A stretch of DNA of 64,000 nucleotides from Apus apus (GCF_020740795.1 NC_067290.1:14924001-14988000), one strand, 5' to 3'. Shown: positions 40,119 to 51,570, counted from the stretch's first letter. Numbers and translations: made by a program. Notes: generated by a model from the letters alone, not told the origin.

Positions 40119-40464
40119 GCTGGGTGCAGGGAGGATATATGTGTTCTGATTCCCATCGCACTGGCTGGGTGGATTCAAGCACTAGGAGCTATTTACCAAA
40201 GTTATTTTCAGAAACCTTAAGTGCAGGTTTCCCTGCTGTACCCTGGACTCTTTTATCAGGACGCATTTCCCGCTTGTGAACTGAACAGCCAGTGAGAGTG
40301 GATTTAGTGCTTGCTGGGCTGCCGGCAGAGATAAGGAGTTGTCGGGAGTCACTGGAATCGTTTGTCCTGAAGACCCTGAGGCAAGAATAGCAGAAGGGCT
40401 GAGAACATACGGCCACATTGAACAAGAGTTGGGGCAGAGCTCTTGCCCCGGTGCACTGGGCAGC

Positions 40465-40498
40465 ATGTTACTCTTGGATGAGTCTCAGCAGTTTTCAG
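40465..40498 (+). CDS. RAD54L2: Candidate alternative first coding exon of RAD54L2
   Basis: ATG at 40,465 (A at -3) encodes MLLLDESQQFS plus one base before a donor (CAG followed by GTAGGA) at 40,499. The leftover single G has exactly the phase that exon 3 at 51,571 needs. The spliced product would therefore start with these 11 residues and continue into DQPQDAVF, replacing the acidic 50-residue N-terminus. A TATA-like palindrome and a CpG-rich islet lie 370-870 bases upstream. The leader from about 40,120 would contain one upstream ATG (40,139). No known isoform is recalled for this, so it needs transcript evidence. Confidence 0.3.
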
Positions 40499-42433
40499 GT
40501 AGGACACAGGTTGTTGGGGGAGGGCGTTGTTGGGTTTTTTTCCCCTTTATTTTCGTTTCCCTTTTGCTTTCCTGTTACAGGCCATCCATTCTCCCACTCC
40601 TGTGCTTGACCCCAGTCAGTGGCTAGCAAAGTGCATCAGGAACAGAGACTCTTCTCTGGGGCTCAGGTTTTAATTTGCTACCTACCGGGCAGGGATGGAA
40701 ATTCTTGAATGTTCAGAGTTTTGCTGTGGTTAATGGAGTGGATAAGAGGAAGACACTCTTCCTTTGTGCTTTTAATTCTAAAGACTTCGGTGCTGTGACA
40801 TCCTGGGTCTGGCTGTTACTGTTTCAGCTGTCACATTGTAATGCTGCAAAAGTAATTTTCAGCAAGGAAGGAGGCAGTGGTTAATATCAGTATGACTTCA
40901 TATCCAGTGTCCTCTTCCCTGCCTCCTTCAACTTTTTGTGTATGCTTTCCCCCAATGTCCTACATGATAAAAGTTTTGAAAGCTTCTTTTGTCAGTGAAA
41001 TATTTGGTGTCTTGCTGACCAGGCAGCAGTTGGGGCATCAGGCAGAGCTGTTGGTGCTTGCTCCGGATCCCCTAAATTGTGCCTGATAGACTTAAGAGCT
41101 ACTTGGCTCTTTTCCCTTTCTCTTTCCCCCCCTGTACCATCAAATGGAAGATGCTGGTGAAACCCTAACACCAGTTTACAGTTTTGGAATGGTTACTGCT
41201 TAGTTTGGTTGCTGGTGGGAGGGCATTGTGTGTTGCAGAATCAACTTTGTTCAGATTTGAAGAACTTTTAAAATTTGTAATTTAACTTGTTACTTTGAGG
41301 TCAAGCACTTGGGACAGCTAAGCTTCTTCCACCTTGTTGATGTGGCAAATACCTCTGAAGTTCATGCTCTGAAGGTAATACGATGGCAAAAAAATGGTCC
41401 CCAGGAGTTCCAGCCCTGGATTCCTGGTTTATGATAGGAGTTCAGTGCAGTGTGGTCTTTGTGAGGAGTTTTTATAGAACTGAGCCATGAATTGTTTGTT
41501 ATCCATAAGTGGGAGGGGTTGATTCTAGCAAAAAAGAAAATCTGTCTTTTCTTGCTTTCTTAGTTCTCTGGTTGTGGTGACAGGACAAAGAAGCTAATTC
41601 TGGGAGAGTGTGAACTGAAAAGAGAAAGGAATTGCAATGCAAAATGAGTTTGGATAAATGAGGAATCTGGGTGATACAAATGGCTTATGTAACTCAGTCT
41701 AGATAATAGGTATAAAAAGAGAAGAGAGAGGAGGGGAAGATGCTTTTTTAAGTTAGACTGTAGGTCATAGATGGAGGGAGAATGCAAGGTTAGAGGCCTT
41801 CCAAAAGTTTGGGATGAAAAGGTCATTTTGAGGATCATTTGTACAAATGTAAGAAAGCAAGAGTACAAATTAACTCCTCCTTGTACAGCATTGCTCATCA
41901 AGTTGTAAAGTCTGGGTCAAGGTTTATCATAGTCTGGTCTACCAGTGGGAAATTGTCTATTTGAGGAAGCATTTTTAAGTGATCTAACATGGTTGTGTTC
42001 TGGCTGGTGGACCCAGGAGGGTCTTCATCCCACTTCTCCATAGCCTTGTTGCCCCCGGAGAGGATTATAATGCTGCACATGGTCACAGAGAGAGTCTGGG
42101 TCAGAACTGAGACATCATGTTGCTCTCTTCCCTTGTGCTTCCATTACTGGTCAGTATTTGTTTTCCTCTGGTTTACATGTGCCAGAACACTTCTTTGGGG
42201 CATTCAAAGTAGCAAGTGGGTGTATATGCAGCACTGCACTATCTCTTTAGTGTTTTATAAATGTTTCTGGAACATTAGAGAGCATTTTAATTATTTTTAT
42301 GGTAGCATCCACCAGCTAGTAAATCAAGGGTTGTTGCAGTACACTATCTATGCCCCATTTGAAAAGAGTCTGTTGCCCTGCAAGAAAAATTCCTCTTATT
42401 AAAAAAGAGCCATGTCTCCTCCCCACATACACA

Positions 42434-42455
42434 TATTTATTTATTTATTTATTTA
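42434..42455 (+). repeat. (TTTA)n microsatellite
   Basis: About five tandem TTTA units are present. It is a simple repeat with no coding content. Confidence 0.85.
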
Positions 42456-43084
42456 ACCATAAAGGTAGTTATAGTTTTAGCAGCTTTATGAAGGAACTAG
42501 TGCTTGTCTTTTTTTTTTCCAGGCTGTAATGAGCTGAGCTGTTGGAGTGTTAGGTATTTGGGATGGAGGTGTCCTTGTGACATCGTGGCTTCAATTTATG
42601 TGTGAGTCTGATTGCCACAAACAACTTTGCAGCCCTTTGTCAAACTCCTTTAGCAGCACACAAAGTATTACCAATATTTTGAAAAGAAAATCTAGAAAGA
42701 GATTGTTGTTTGAGTGATGGTGTTTCATCTTGGTCTTATTAGCTTTCTCCAGTGCTCTTGGTCACTCTTCTGGCTGCACTTGATGGGAGAAGTGCCAGTG
42801 GAATGTGGTGGCACACAGGCTCAAACTCAACAATTTGCATTTTTCTCCCAAGTGATGACTCCCTCATTAAATAGAGTCCTTAAAAATTCCTCTGAAATCA
42901 CTTTAGAGACTGAAGCAGAGAAAGGGAATGCAGCTGGAGTTCTGTGCTTTGTTAGAGTTCTAAAAAAAATCCACAACTGTGTTTTGTTTTTCCAAGTAAG
43001 AAATTTTACTGTTGACCTGTTGGTCAGAGGATAGGACAGGGGGCCGAACAGCTTGGGAGTTACTCTGCACAGATATCTACCTAA

Positions 43085-43212
43085 TTTCTTTGCTTCGGTT
43101 TCCTCCTCTGCAAGGTGGACATGAGGGTGTTTTGCAGGTTAATGTGAGGACTGTGTCATGCTTATGAACTCCTTTGAGACTGAACTAGAGTGCAAATGCC
43201 AGGTATTATAAT
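43085..43212 (+). mobile_element. MIR-like SINE fossil, 3' half
   Basis: 'gcttcggtttcctcctctgc' aligns with the MIR landmark 'gcctcagtttcctcatctg'. A 'ggttaatgtgagga' segment and 'tttgagac..tgcaaatgccaggtattat' follow, as in the MIR 3' end. This is an old amniote SINE relic, notable because MIR traces are hard to see in bird genomes. Confidence 0.6.
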
Positions 43213-44014
43213 TTTGAAATCTCTCCTTTCTTGTACCATTGCCACCATGAGCAACAACAAAGGAGCACTCAGATGCTGAAGGATGCTTTACACTGGGATT
43301 ATTTCCCATGCTGCTCTTTTAAATTAGGAGCAAGTGTCAAATATCTTCTCCCCCTCCCTTTTAACAGGTCCTGAAAGAAGCTCTAGTGAGGGCTTGGGGC
43401 AGAGATTAGACTTCGGCTTGTGCTCATGGTTTGTTTGCCATTTTGGTGGCCTTGGAAGCGTGTGGCAGCAATAATCCCTTCTTTATTATTTCTCATTGCT
43501 CTGAGGGTATCCTGGTATAAAGCTAATACCACAACTCCCAGCTACCTAGTGTAAACTAATGCTTATGTAAGCATTGCATAATGCAGAATGCTTGCTCCCC
43601 TACTCGTCCTCTTTTCTTAGTCCCTGAAATTTATCACTTAGAAGAGTCACGGTAGCAGCCAGCTGGATTCACTGTTCTGGGAGCATGTCAAGCCCCCATA
43701 TGCATCTATTTTCTCAAGTTGAGAGGGGAAATTTTTCTTTGTTACCTAAGTCTGTATTTATCCACCTTAATAGAACAGACCAGATTTTTTTCTTTTTAAG
43801 TTTTGAACTGTTGTGAAAATAAGGTCTGACAGTTAAATCTGATTACTTGTGGTTTAGATCCCTACGGTATTTTTTGTAATCTGGCTGGCAAAGCTATATT
43901 CTGGGTTACTAGTTAACTGGGATAAGCAGAAAGGGGAGGTTTCAGTTTCCTCCCGCGCGCAGCTTGTTGAAAACTTTCCAGCACTCAAGCCTGAAACACT
44001 TCCTGACTCTGGTG

Positions 44015-44040
44015 CTGTAGTTTTATGTAACTCGGTTGCT
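44015..44040 (+). promoter_or_regulatory. TTTATGTAACTCGG element
   Basis: TTTATGTAAC at 44,022-44,031 followed by TCGG resembles the elements at 34.96 and 44.60 kb. The TTATGTAA core is the known binding consensus of PAR-bZIP factors and NFIL3. Binding here is inferred. Confidence 0.35.
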
Positions 44041-44574
44041 CTCACACACACACCCCCAGCTAAAGGACAAACGTAACCCATCCCTGCTCCACTTGCTGCC
44101 TTAATGGGTGCCTTTCCTGGCTTTCTTTCCCTGTCTTGAGGGGAGATGGGGAAGGGAGGGGAGGGTGTGCTCGTGAGGAGGAGGCAGTTTACATTTTAGG
44201 TTTAAGGACTTTCATTGGGAAGTTATTTTGGTTGTATACCTAGCAGAGGGATGCTAAGTAGCAGCATTCTGTATTTCTCCAGCTCTTACCATCTCAAAGC
44301 CCTGTGGAAATCTTTGATTTGAAATTTCACAGCCCTCCTTAGAGCACATCAGATCTGGAAACAGACACGAGATTGCCTGGTGCTCTGGAATAACCATCAG
44401 CCCCTCCTTCATGGTGCCCGTGAGAGGGAGGACAAGCTGAGGGGTGCCCCACCTGGGCTGCATTTCAGGGGCTTGTGCGGGTCCCGGGGGGCTGGGTGCA
44501 GGTGCCCGGGCGCGGGGCTGCCCGCAGCAGCCACCTGCGGTGTCACAGGGTGCCAGGGCTGCCAGCTGGGCCAT

Positions 44575-44665
44575 ACAATAGTTATATAAGTGCTCTCGGG
44601 TGTTTATGTAACCCGGGTCTCAGCACTGAGGCCCGGCCAGAACAAGAGCTCTCGGGTATTCAGAG
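44575..44665 (+). promoter_or_regulatory. Double element: GTTATATAAG and TTTATGTAACCCGG
   Basis: Two related sites lie 21 bases apart (44,581-44,590 and 44,603-44,616). They are flanked by two copies of a GCTCTCGGGT motif (about 44,592 and 44,650). The preceding 150 bases are GC-rich with many CpGs. The clustering suggests a compact enhancer or promoter module. Confidence 0.4.
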
Positions 44666-45874
44666 CCTGGTTCTGCTTGCATAATCCCAGGCTAGAAGAT
44701 ATAGTGTCTGTCACCAAAGTTGGCTGTTTGATGTTTCAGTTTGCCTCTCGGCGCTTCTTGGCTGCTTCCTTTCCCTTTGGTTTCTGGGTAGTGTCCTCCT
44801 TGCTCCTGCCCTTTAGTGCTGCTGCCTTTTGCTCCTGAAGGATTCCTTCAGGCCAGGAAAGCAGTTTTATTCTGTAGCATAACTGTGTCAGTAACTGATA
44901 TGCTGAACGACCTCCAAAAGAAAAAAAGAAAGGCAGTGCTGCCTTATAATTGATCTTTTAAAGTTTTCCATTGATGGGGGATTACTTCCTGCCCAAGAAT
45001 GAGTCTGAAGATGGGTTTGGCTTTTTTGTGTTCCTGGTCTGGCTCCCTCCTTGTGCTCTGGCCCGCAGAGCCTGTGCTGGTGGTGTTTTCTTCAGAGCTG
45101 GTTTCATGTCTCTGTCCTCTGGTCCTGTGCTGGGGATGGAGGCAGCCTGCCATCCCTCACTGGCAGCCTGCAGGTTGCTTGTAGATGTCTTGAACCTGCA
45201 GTGACTGATGGCTTTACAGATACCTCAAGAAATGAAAAATGCCTTACTCAGACTTCAAGCAGTGCTGTTAGTTATACCAATATGACAGCTGCTGTGTCTG
45301 GTTACAGTGACAAGTATGAACGTCAAACCTGAGGTGGTTAACTCCTAGATAAATCAGCAGCAGGAATTAAGATGTTAGAGCTGATTTACGTGCCATTTGA
45401 CAGGCGAGGGAAGCTTCCTCTGGGAGCCAGCAAGCTCTGGGGCTGGGCAGGCTCAGCCCAGAAGATGCCTTTGTGTCTCACAGCACCGTGGCTGTGACTC
45501 AGCAGGACACCAGCAGTGGAGCCAGGGCAAGGGCGATGATGGAAATCCATCATTCCTCGGATCAGCAGGCTGCATTTTGCTGGAGTTGAGTGGGGACAGG
45601 AGGCAGCGAGGGGCTGGGGGCTGCAGGTCCCACTGCCCGAGGTGGGTGGCGTGGCTGCCCGCTTGGCTGGGGCACAGCACGCCAGGCCTGGGAGCCCCCC
45701 GCAAGGAGAGGACATTCACGAGGGGCATCCAGACAAGCACAGGAGTACCCCGTGCACTCAGGAAACCAGGGGTGTAGACGGAAGGCTGATGCTGTCTCTC
45801 ATGTTGTCAGGAGTGGGTGGCTGGAGAGGGCCGGGCCCTGTGCTGGGCCCTGTGTGGGGAGCGCGGGGGGGCAG

Positions 45875-46035
45875 GTGTGCCGGGTTATAGAATGCTTATA
45901 TAATTAGGGCTTTGTTAAAGAGTCGAGGCGGGGAGGGGCGTCCTGCCGCTGAACACTGAGCCTGATTATTTTCCAAACAAAGTCTCATTGGTAATTAGCT
46001 GCCCTGATAGCGGCTGCAGGGGGTGGCCACAGCCT
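45875..46035 (+). promoter_or_regulatory. Regulatory-like islet with TATA palindrome and TAAT/GATA-type sites
   Basis: CCGGGTTATAG at 45,881-45,891 is the reverse complement of the TATAACCCGG motif seen elsewhere in the intron. CTTATATAAT follows at 45,895-45,904, then GAGTCGAGGCGGGGAGGGG. Further on are TGATTATT, GGTAATTAGC (homeodomain type) and CTGATAG (GATA type) sites. The density of recognisable factor-type sites suggests a conserved non-coding element. Confidence 0.4.
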
Positions 46036-46727
46036 GGGGCCGCCGGAGGGGCTGCGTCCCCTCGGTCCCCCCTGCAGGTTGGCTTTCCGGGTGCTCCAGG
46101 AGGAAGGAACCAGGTGGCCATGGGAGGGGGCCTTGTGGAGGAAGGGAGCCTGAGCTTCCCCCTTGCTTTTTACACTGTCTTTGAGGGGTTTCACAGGAAT
46201 TTCCTGCCTCCAGCCTTGGGGTGCTTGAGTGTTCTTGCCATGCCACCTCTATGAGAGGGTGCACTCTGCAGACACCTCTCCTTCCCTCTTACGTGACATC
46301 CATGCAACAGCTGCACACAGAGAGAGAATGTTCTGAAAATACTTTGTGTCCTTCTTCAGCTGAATGCAACAGGATGAACCAGAGCGCTCTGGCTGTTGCC
46401 AGCCTCTGAGATTACTGCTGTGCCGCAGTTAAAGAACAGTTGTTTTTCAGGTGCCAAGTACAGCTGAACTCTGGCATCACCTACACACCTCTCCAGTGCC
46501 CAGTGCCCTGGGAAAACATCATGTAACCTTAGAGAACATCTTCCAGCCTGTCAATGCCTTTGCAGTCGGGCTCACTCTGCAGAGTCACTTCTCTAGCCCT
46601 TGGCACTGTTGTAGTTCAGTGTGTCAGCGACTGCGAGTGTTGCAGCTGGAGCTGTGCAATTAGTCTTCCTTCTGCTACCCCTCAGTGCTCCTCCCATTCT
46701 TGCTTTGACAGCTCAGTACCGGCTGTA

Positions 46728-46752
46728 GTAGTACTAGCTAGTACTAGCTAGT
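46728..46752 (+). repeat. 10-bp tandem repeat, unit GTACTAGCTA
   Basis: Two complete units at 46,731-46,740 and 46,741-46,750, with partial units on both sides. Confidence 0.8.
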
Positions 46753-49739
46753 CTCTGACAAGCTATTGCCCACAAACTCCATGGAAGTTCCCACAACGCC
46801 TGCAGTAATATTTAACAGCTCCCTGCTCTTTGTGTGGGACAAAAGAGAGCTCTCAAAGCAAGAATTAACTCCTTGCTGCTCTGCATACAGCTACCTTCCT
46901 CACCATGTGTGCACATCCCTATCCTTGGAGTAGGAAATAGAGCCCAGAGACACAGCAAAAGAATGCTATTAGGCATCCTGAGTTTCTGCAGTCAAATGAT
47001 TTTAGAAATAAACAAGTGTCTGGTTTTCAGTGGTATGCCTTCCCTGGAGTCATGGCAGTTACCCTGGCAGAGAAGTTGGCCTTCCAGGAGGAAGGTAAAC
47101 CTCTACTTAGCTGCATTATTGAGCTAGTAATTGAGCATGCAAGGAAGTAACCATCTTACAAATGTTTGGTCTGTTGAAGGGTCTCTTGCACCTTCTTGTG
47201 CAACAGCTCAGGTAAGGGACTTTTGGGTCTTGTCCTGAATGGCAATTTCTATACTCCTGGGAGTGCTGGACTTCTTGCTAGAGCTGTGGATGTGTGCACA
47301 GATACTTGGAGTGATTGGGGTTTGTGTTGCAAATTGGATGTAGCTGTAGTGCTGTTTCTCACACACCTCAGTGTCAGGAGAAGACTCTGTTAGTTACAGA
47401 AATCTCACGCCCCAAAAAATGTACCTGCAGCTTTATGGCACTTCACAGCACCCTGCACCCCCTTGCAAAGCAGACTCTGTGTGCCAGGAGCAACTCACCA
47501 CTGAGTCAAAGGTGCTAGAGAATATTTTCCAGTCTGCATCCCATGCTGTTTTACAGGAAGCTTGCGAATATTCTGCAGAAAGATGAGCTGGGTTTTGTAA
47601 GCTTGGGTGCAATAGGAAGTGCCCCACTGTGGGACAGATCTTTGGCTGTGTTATGCATCATGAGTCACACCTCTGTGTGGTGCTTAGGGGCAGCTCTGAC
47701 ACTCATACCACAGGGGAGCATCTGAGCAGAGTTACAGTCTCTTCCATGCAGAGACTTCTAAACTGTAACACACAAATTGGTTGAGAAGCCAAACACCTCC
47801 CCCTGCTTATATGTACAGCTGGGGGTGGTGGTTCCTGCAGGTTAGTGAGCAAAGAAAACTAGCAACCCCTGGTTTGCAGCACAAACCAGAGCTGTGCTGT
47901 GATCAGATCTATTTGGTTTTGATATTGCAGGCATATTTTAATCATCTGAAGTGCATGAGAAAGGCCCCTCTTGGTGGTGTTCAAGGTACCTTGCAGGATG
48001 GTATGCCTGGGTGTGTGCAGATGTCTGCAAGAAAGGATGGGTGCGAACTGCCTGGGGACCTGTCAGCTGGAGAACTGTGATTCACCTGAAGGGCAGCTGC
48101 TTGACAAGCTTGTAGTCTGCATTGGTGCTGTCACCACTATGCTCAGCAAACCCTCTTTGTGCCTGGTCTGGTGAGCACAGTGCAAAACATGCAACAGAGC
48201 TGGTGTGAACCCAGTAGCTGGTGTTTCAGATGATTCTTGGTGACCACAGCGTGTAAGGGTGGTGTGGATGGATTTACATCCCTGTTGGGGACCACGGCTG
48301 TCTTCTGCTGAGTGGACTTGGGCCTGCTCTTGCCCCAGCTGTACTGGTGTATATGTGGCTGATCTCCCTGTGCAAGGCTATGCTATCCGTGGGCTGGTGG
48401 CAATGCTTTTCTCATTGAGGCAGTGTGGATAACTGCCCAGGTCTTCCTAGAGTGCACCAATAATGGCTTAAGCATGATCAGGCAATTGTGAACATGCAAA
48501 CATGGCTGGGGAATTTTTGTCTTGTGTAAAAAGCTACATGTATAGCCATGTCAGAGTAGCGTGTTGAGTTCTTGTTACAAAACCATAATTGCCTTTCTGT
48601 TGTAAATGTAGGCTTGGAAGAATTGGGGCAGGAATTATTCCACTGATTACCTGATGGCACCTGCTTTCAACCTCTTCTTGTACAAAATAGATTTTTGTGT
48701 GTGTAGTTACTGTTTCCTGATGTATTTCTGTTTGACTGTGGGTCCCAGTTACATGGCTTGGAGCTCAACCATGCTGGAGCACAGCCACATGAACGCACAG
48801 GGAGCCTTGCTTTCCGTATGCAGTAAGATTTAGGCTGTGCACACAACCAGGAATTCAATGTAAAACAGCAAATCAATTCCTGGTAGTAACTGCCAGCTTA
48901 TGTCACAGGTGTGGTGGGACCCATTGCATGGTTAGATGGAAGTGACTCTTATTTTTACCACTGTGTTAGTTAAGCTTTGGGAAAAGCAGCTTTATTCATT
49001 GTAGTGGCAAGGACGGGACCAGGCTCAGAAGCTGGCTGTCCTCTGAATCCCATTGCAGCTGAATCAGTGAGATGTTTAGTAATATCACCAGTGTGGAAGA
49101 GGTATCAGTATCTGGATGCATGTGTCAGGAATGTGGTCTGAGGCACAGACTGTGTTCCTCACCTCAGAACTTGTACTGGCAGGACAAACACTAGCCTGAG
49201 CAGACATGGCTGTGGCAGATGACGGCCTGTACTCAGTGCAGGGCCAAATTTATAATCAGATTTTAGGCTTCAGGCTCCTGCTCAGATGAGAATTCTCTTC
49301 TTAAAAATACCTGTCTGATCTGACTGCATGTATGTTTCACCAGAGCTTGTATTACACATTGTTAAGGGGAAAGAAAAATAAAATGAAGAGGTGGAATGAG
49401 TATACCTAGGGCTTGCGTAACAAATATGAAACATGCAGAAAAGAGATGTCGTGGCCTCACCTTTGGGCTTCTGAGCCTTTTGATTCTGTTAGCATCACCC
49501 TTGTCCTGAAGGCATCCTTTCATACCATGCTGCAGGTGGCAGACTCACTGCTGAAGGTGATGTGGGTGATTGCTAGGGTGTGGGGGGAAAAGTGCTTCCT
49601 CTTCCAAACAAGCATGACTTTGTGTTCTCTGATGCCTTGTCAAGGTCCCCTGGGCCCAGGGTGAGATGGCAGCAGTGTAACCATGGCAGTGTTTGTCTCC
49701 GGGATAGTCACTGGCTTAATGACTCATCCCAGAGAATGT

Positions 49740-49835
49740 GATCACGTGTGCAGCCTCCCTGCTTCCCTTTGCCCTATTTCATCCAATTTTTTGATCTAGT
49801 TATATAACCAGGAGTCGAGAGGGGTGGAGGAAGAA
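49740..49835 (+). promoter_or_regulatory. E-box plus GTTATATAAC element
   Basis: A perfect CACGTG E-box is at 49,743-49,748 and the palindrome GTTATATAAC at 49,799-49,808. GGAGTCGAGAGGGG follows, similar to the sequence after the element at 45.9 kb. The layout recalls a compact TATA promoter or an enhancer. Evidence is motif content only. Confidence 0.35.
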
Positions 49836-49875
49836 AACAGTGCTGAAGAATCACAGGTGATGTGACCAAAATGTG

Positions 49876-49945
49876 TCTGTAGCTCAAAGAGCAGAGCTGT
49901 TGTCTGGAAAGCCTGGGAAACTGGGTTTATTCCCAGCACAGTTCC
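49876..49945 (+). mobile_element. Possible tRNA-derived SINE head
   Basis: 'tagctcaaagagcagagctgt' followed by 'gaaactgggtttattccca' resembles the A-box/B-box layout of a degenerate tRNA-derived SINE head (MIR-like). It does not fold as a plausible tRNA and lacks a clean B box. Confidence 0.3.
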
Positions 49946-51570
49946 CTGTCTTCAAGTTGATGTGATTTGTGATGTCTGAGCTTGTAAGTTTAAGCAGATA
50001 TGGTAGGAGGACAGGGCTCCAAGACCTTGGCTGTGGTAGGAGAACTACTGACTGTAGCAGCAAACTCCTTTGCCTTTATCTTCACATGCAACATAACTCT
50101 TCCCTGCATTCAGCAAGAGCTCTCCTTCATCACATAAGTTGTGAGGAAGACGCATACCTCTATCTGTCATATGCGTAACACTTGCTGGGACTCATGTTCA
50201 CAGAAGTGTTTGAGCTGCTCTGCTGGCATTGACCCATGGTGTGGTGAGCCCTGAAGTCCTAACTGGATTCTGACACAGGCTTCAAGCAAGTGCTGGGACA
50301 GGTCTGGTGGGATGTGTGGAGAGGAAGCTTACAAAGATGGTGCTTTTGACCAAGTTGTGAATCTAGTTCTTGTCATCTCAATTCTAAGATATGGTATTGG
50401 TGGTAAGGTTAATTTAAAGGCATTAATAAATCAATGTGGCAGCTGTAGAGGTGCCTGTACACACACTGTGCTGGACTGGAGCACGTTCATTTAAGCTCCC
50501 AGCTTTTTGAGAAGGGATGTTCTTTGTCTCCAGATCCCATGGAGTCACAATGTGATGCTTGTTGGTTCTGTATTACTTCATCTGCCACATTCTTCTATGC
50601 TGATGTCTTCTTTCCTTCCTTCCTTCAAAGTTCTAAGTGTCATTTCAGTTCAGTCATGAGCTCAGATACACAATATGTATAAGCAAGAAAGCTGCTGATG
50701 AGATGAGGTTCAGAGTATCTCTTTGTCTGACACAGGGACAAGATGCTTCAAAGCAGCTATTACAAGACTTGTCAGAAACAGTTTATTTCAAGGGAAGCTT
50801 TTGAACAGAAACATTTCCTTTCTGTGCTCTGCAAGCATTAGCTTGGTCACTGGCAGCCTGTTGAAGAGCAAAATGTCACATAGAACAAGGTGTCATTTCA
50901 TATAGTGCTTTAAGAGTGAAACCAACCATTAATGCAAGTCTGAAAAGAGAATAATGTAGAGAAAAAGGAGTGTGTGTGGTTTATAATGTGGAAAAGGTAT
51001 TGTCACTTATTTTTTGTTTTTAAAAAAGTTTGTCTGAAATTACCATTTAAATCATGAGAGTGGAGCCTGGTGACAAAACCACTAAGTTGCCTGCTAAGCC
51101 ATGACCCAGTGTTTGAACCAGCTAGACTCTTGCATGGTGTGCTCTGTTAACTTGGAAGATGGTTACACAGGTGTCATCAATTTCTGCCCACTTAAATGTT
51201 GTGAAACAAAGTAAAAGTGATTTGATCTCCTTGTTTTAGTTGGAGCTCATTTGGCCCCTGTAGGAAAACAGGCCCTTGGAGACAGCAAATGCTCTATGTG
51301 GACTGAAATAATTTTGCCTTGTTTTTTCTTGGCAGGACACTTTTGGGCTGTGTTGAGTGACATTAGTCTTGGCTTTTGCTGGGAGCAGACTCTTAGCGTA
51401 AAACTTTTTGGCACTCTTTGAGTGGCACTATCAGAAAGGACCCGGGTTTTGACCCTCAGAGAAACGTGCTTGCAAATGATTGAGAATGGGGATTGTTGGC
51501 TGATGAATGCTTGTGCAAAAAGCAGGTGCCAGCCTGGCACAGTTGTGTCAGGACCTCCCTGTCTTTTCAG

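Larger units (their letters stand above)
29939..51570 (+). other. RAD54L2: RAD54L2 intron 2 (about 21.6 kb) with regulatory-like islets
   Basis: The donor GTAAGT at 29,939 joins the acceptor CTGTCTTTTCAG ending at 51,570; the exon phases (1 base + 2 bases) agree. No CR1 copy was recognised in these 21 kb, although two or three much older SINE fossils are visible. Several GC- and CpG-enriched islets (34.8-35.1, 39.6-40.5, 43.9-44.1, 44.4-44.7, 45.4-46.1 and 49.7-49.9 kb) carry TATA-like palindromes and shared motifs. Outside these and the entries listed separately, I see nothing gene-like. Confidence 0.8.

Noticed and set aside
40182..40466. Minus-strand open frame across the candidate alternative first exon
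   Set aside because: It has no known protein similarity and lacks splice signals on that strand. The plus-strand reading with a matching phase is the better explanation.
49876..49945. Possible tRNA gene
   Set aside because: There is only weak A/B-box resemblance. No cloverleaf can be drawn, so it was kept only as a possible SINE head.
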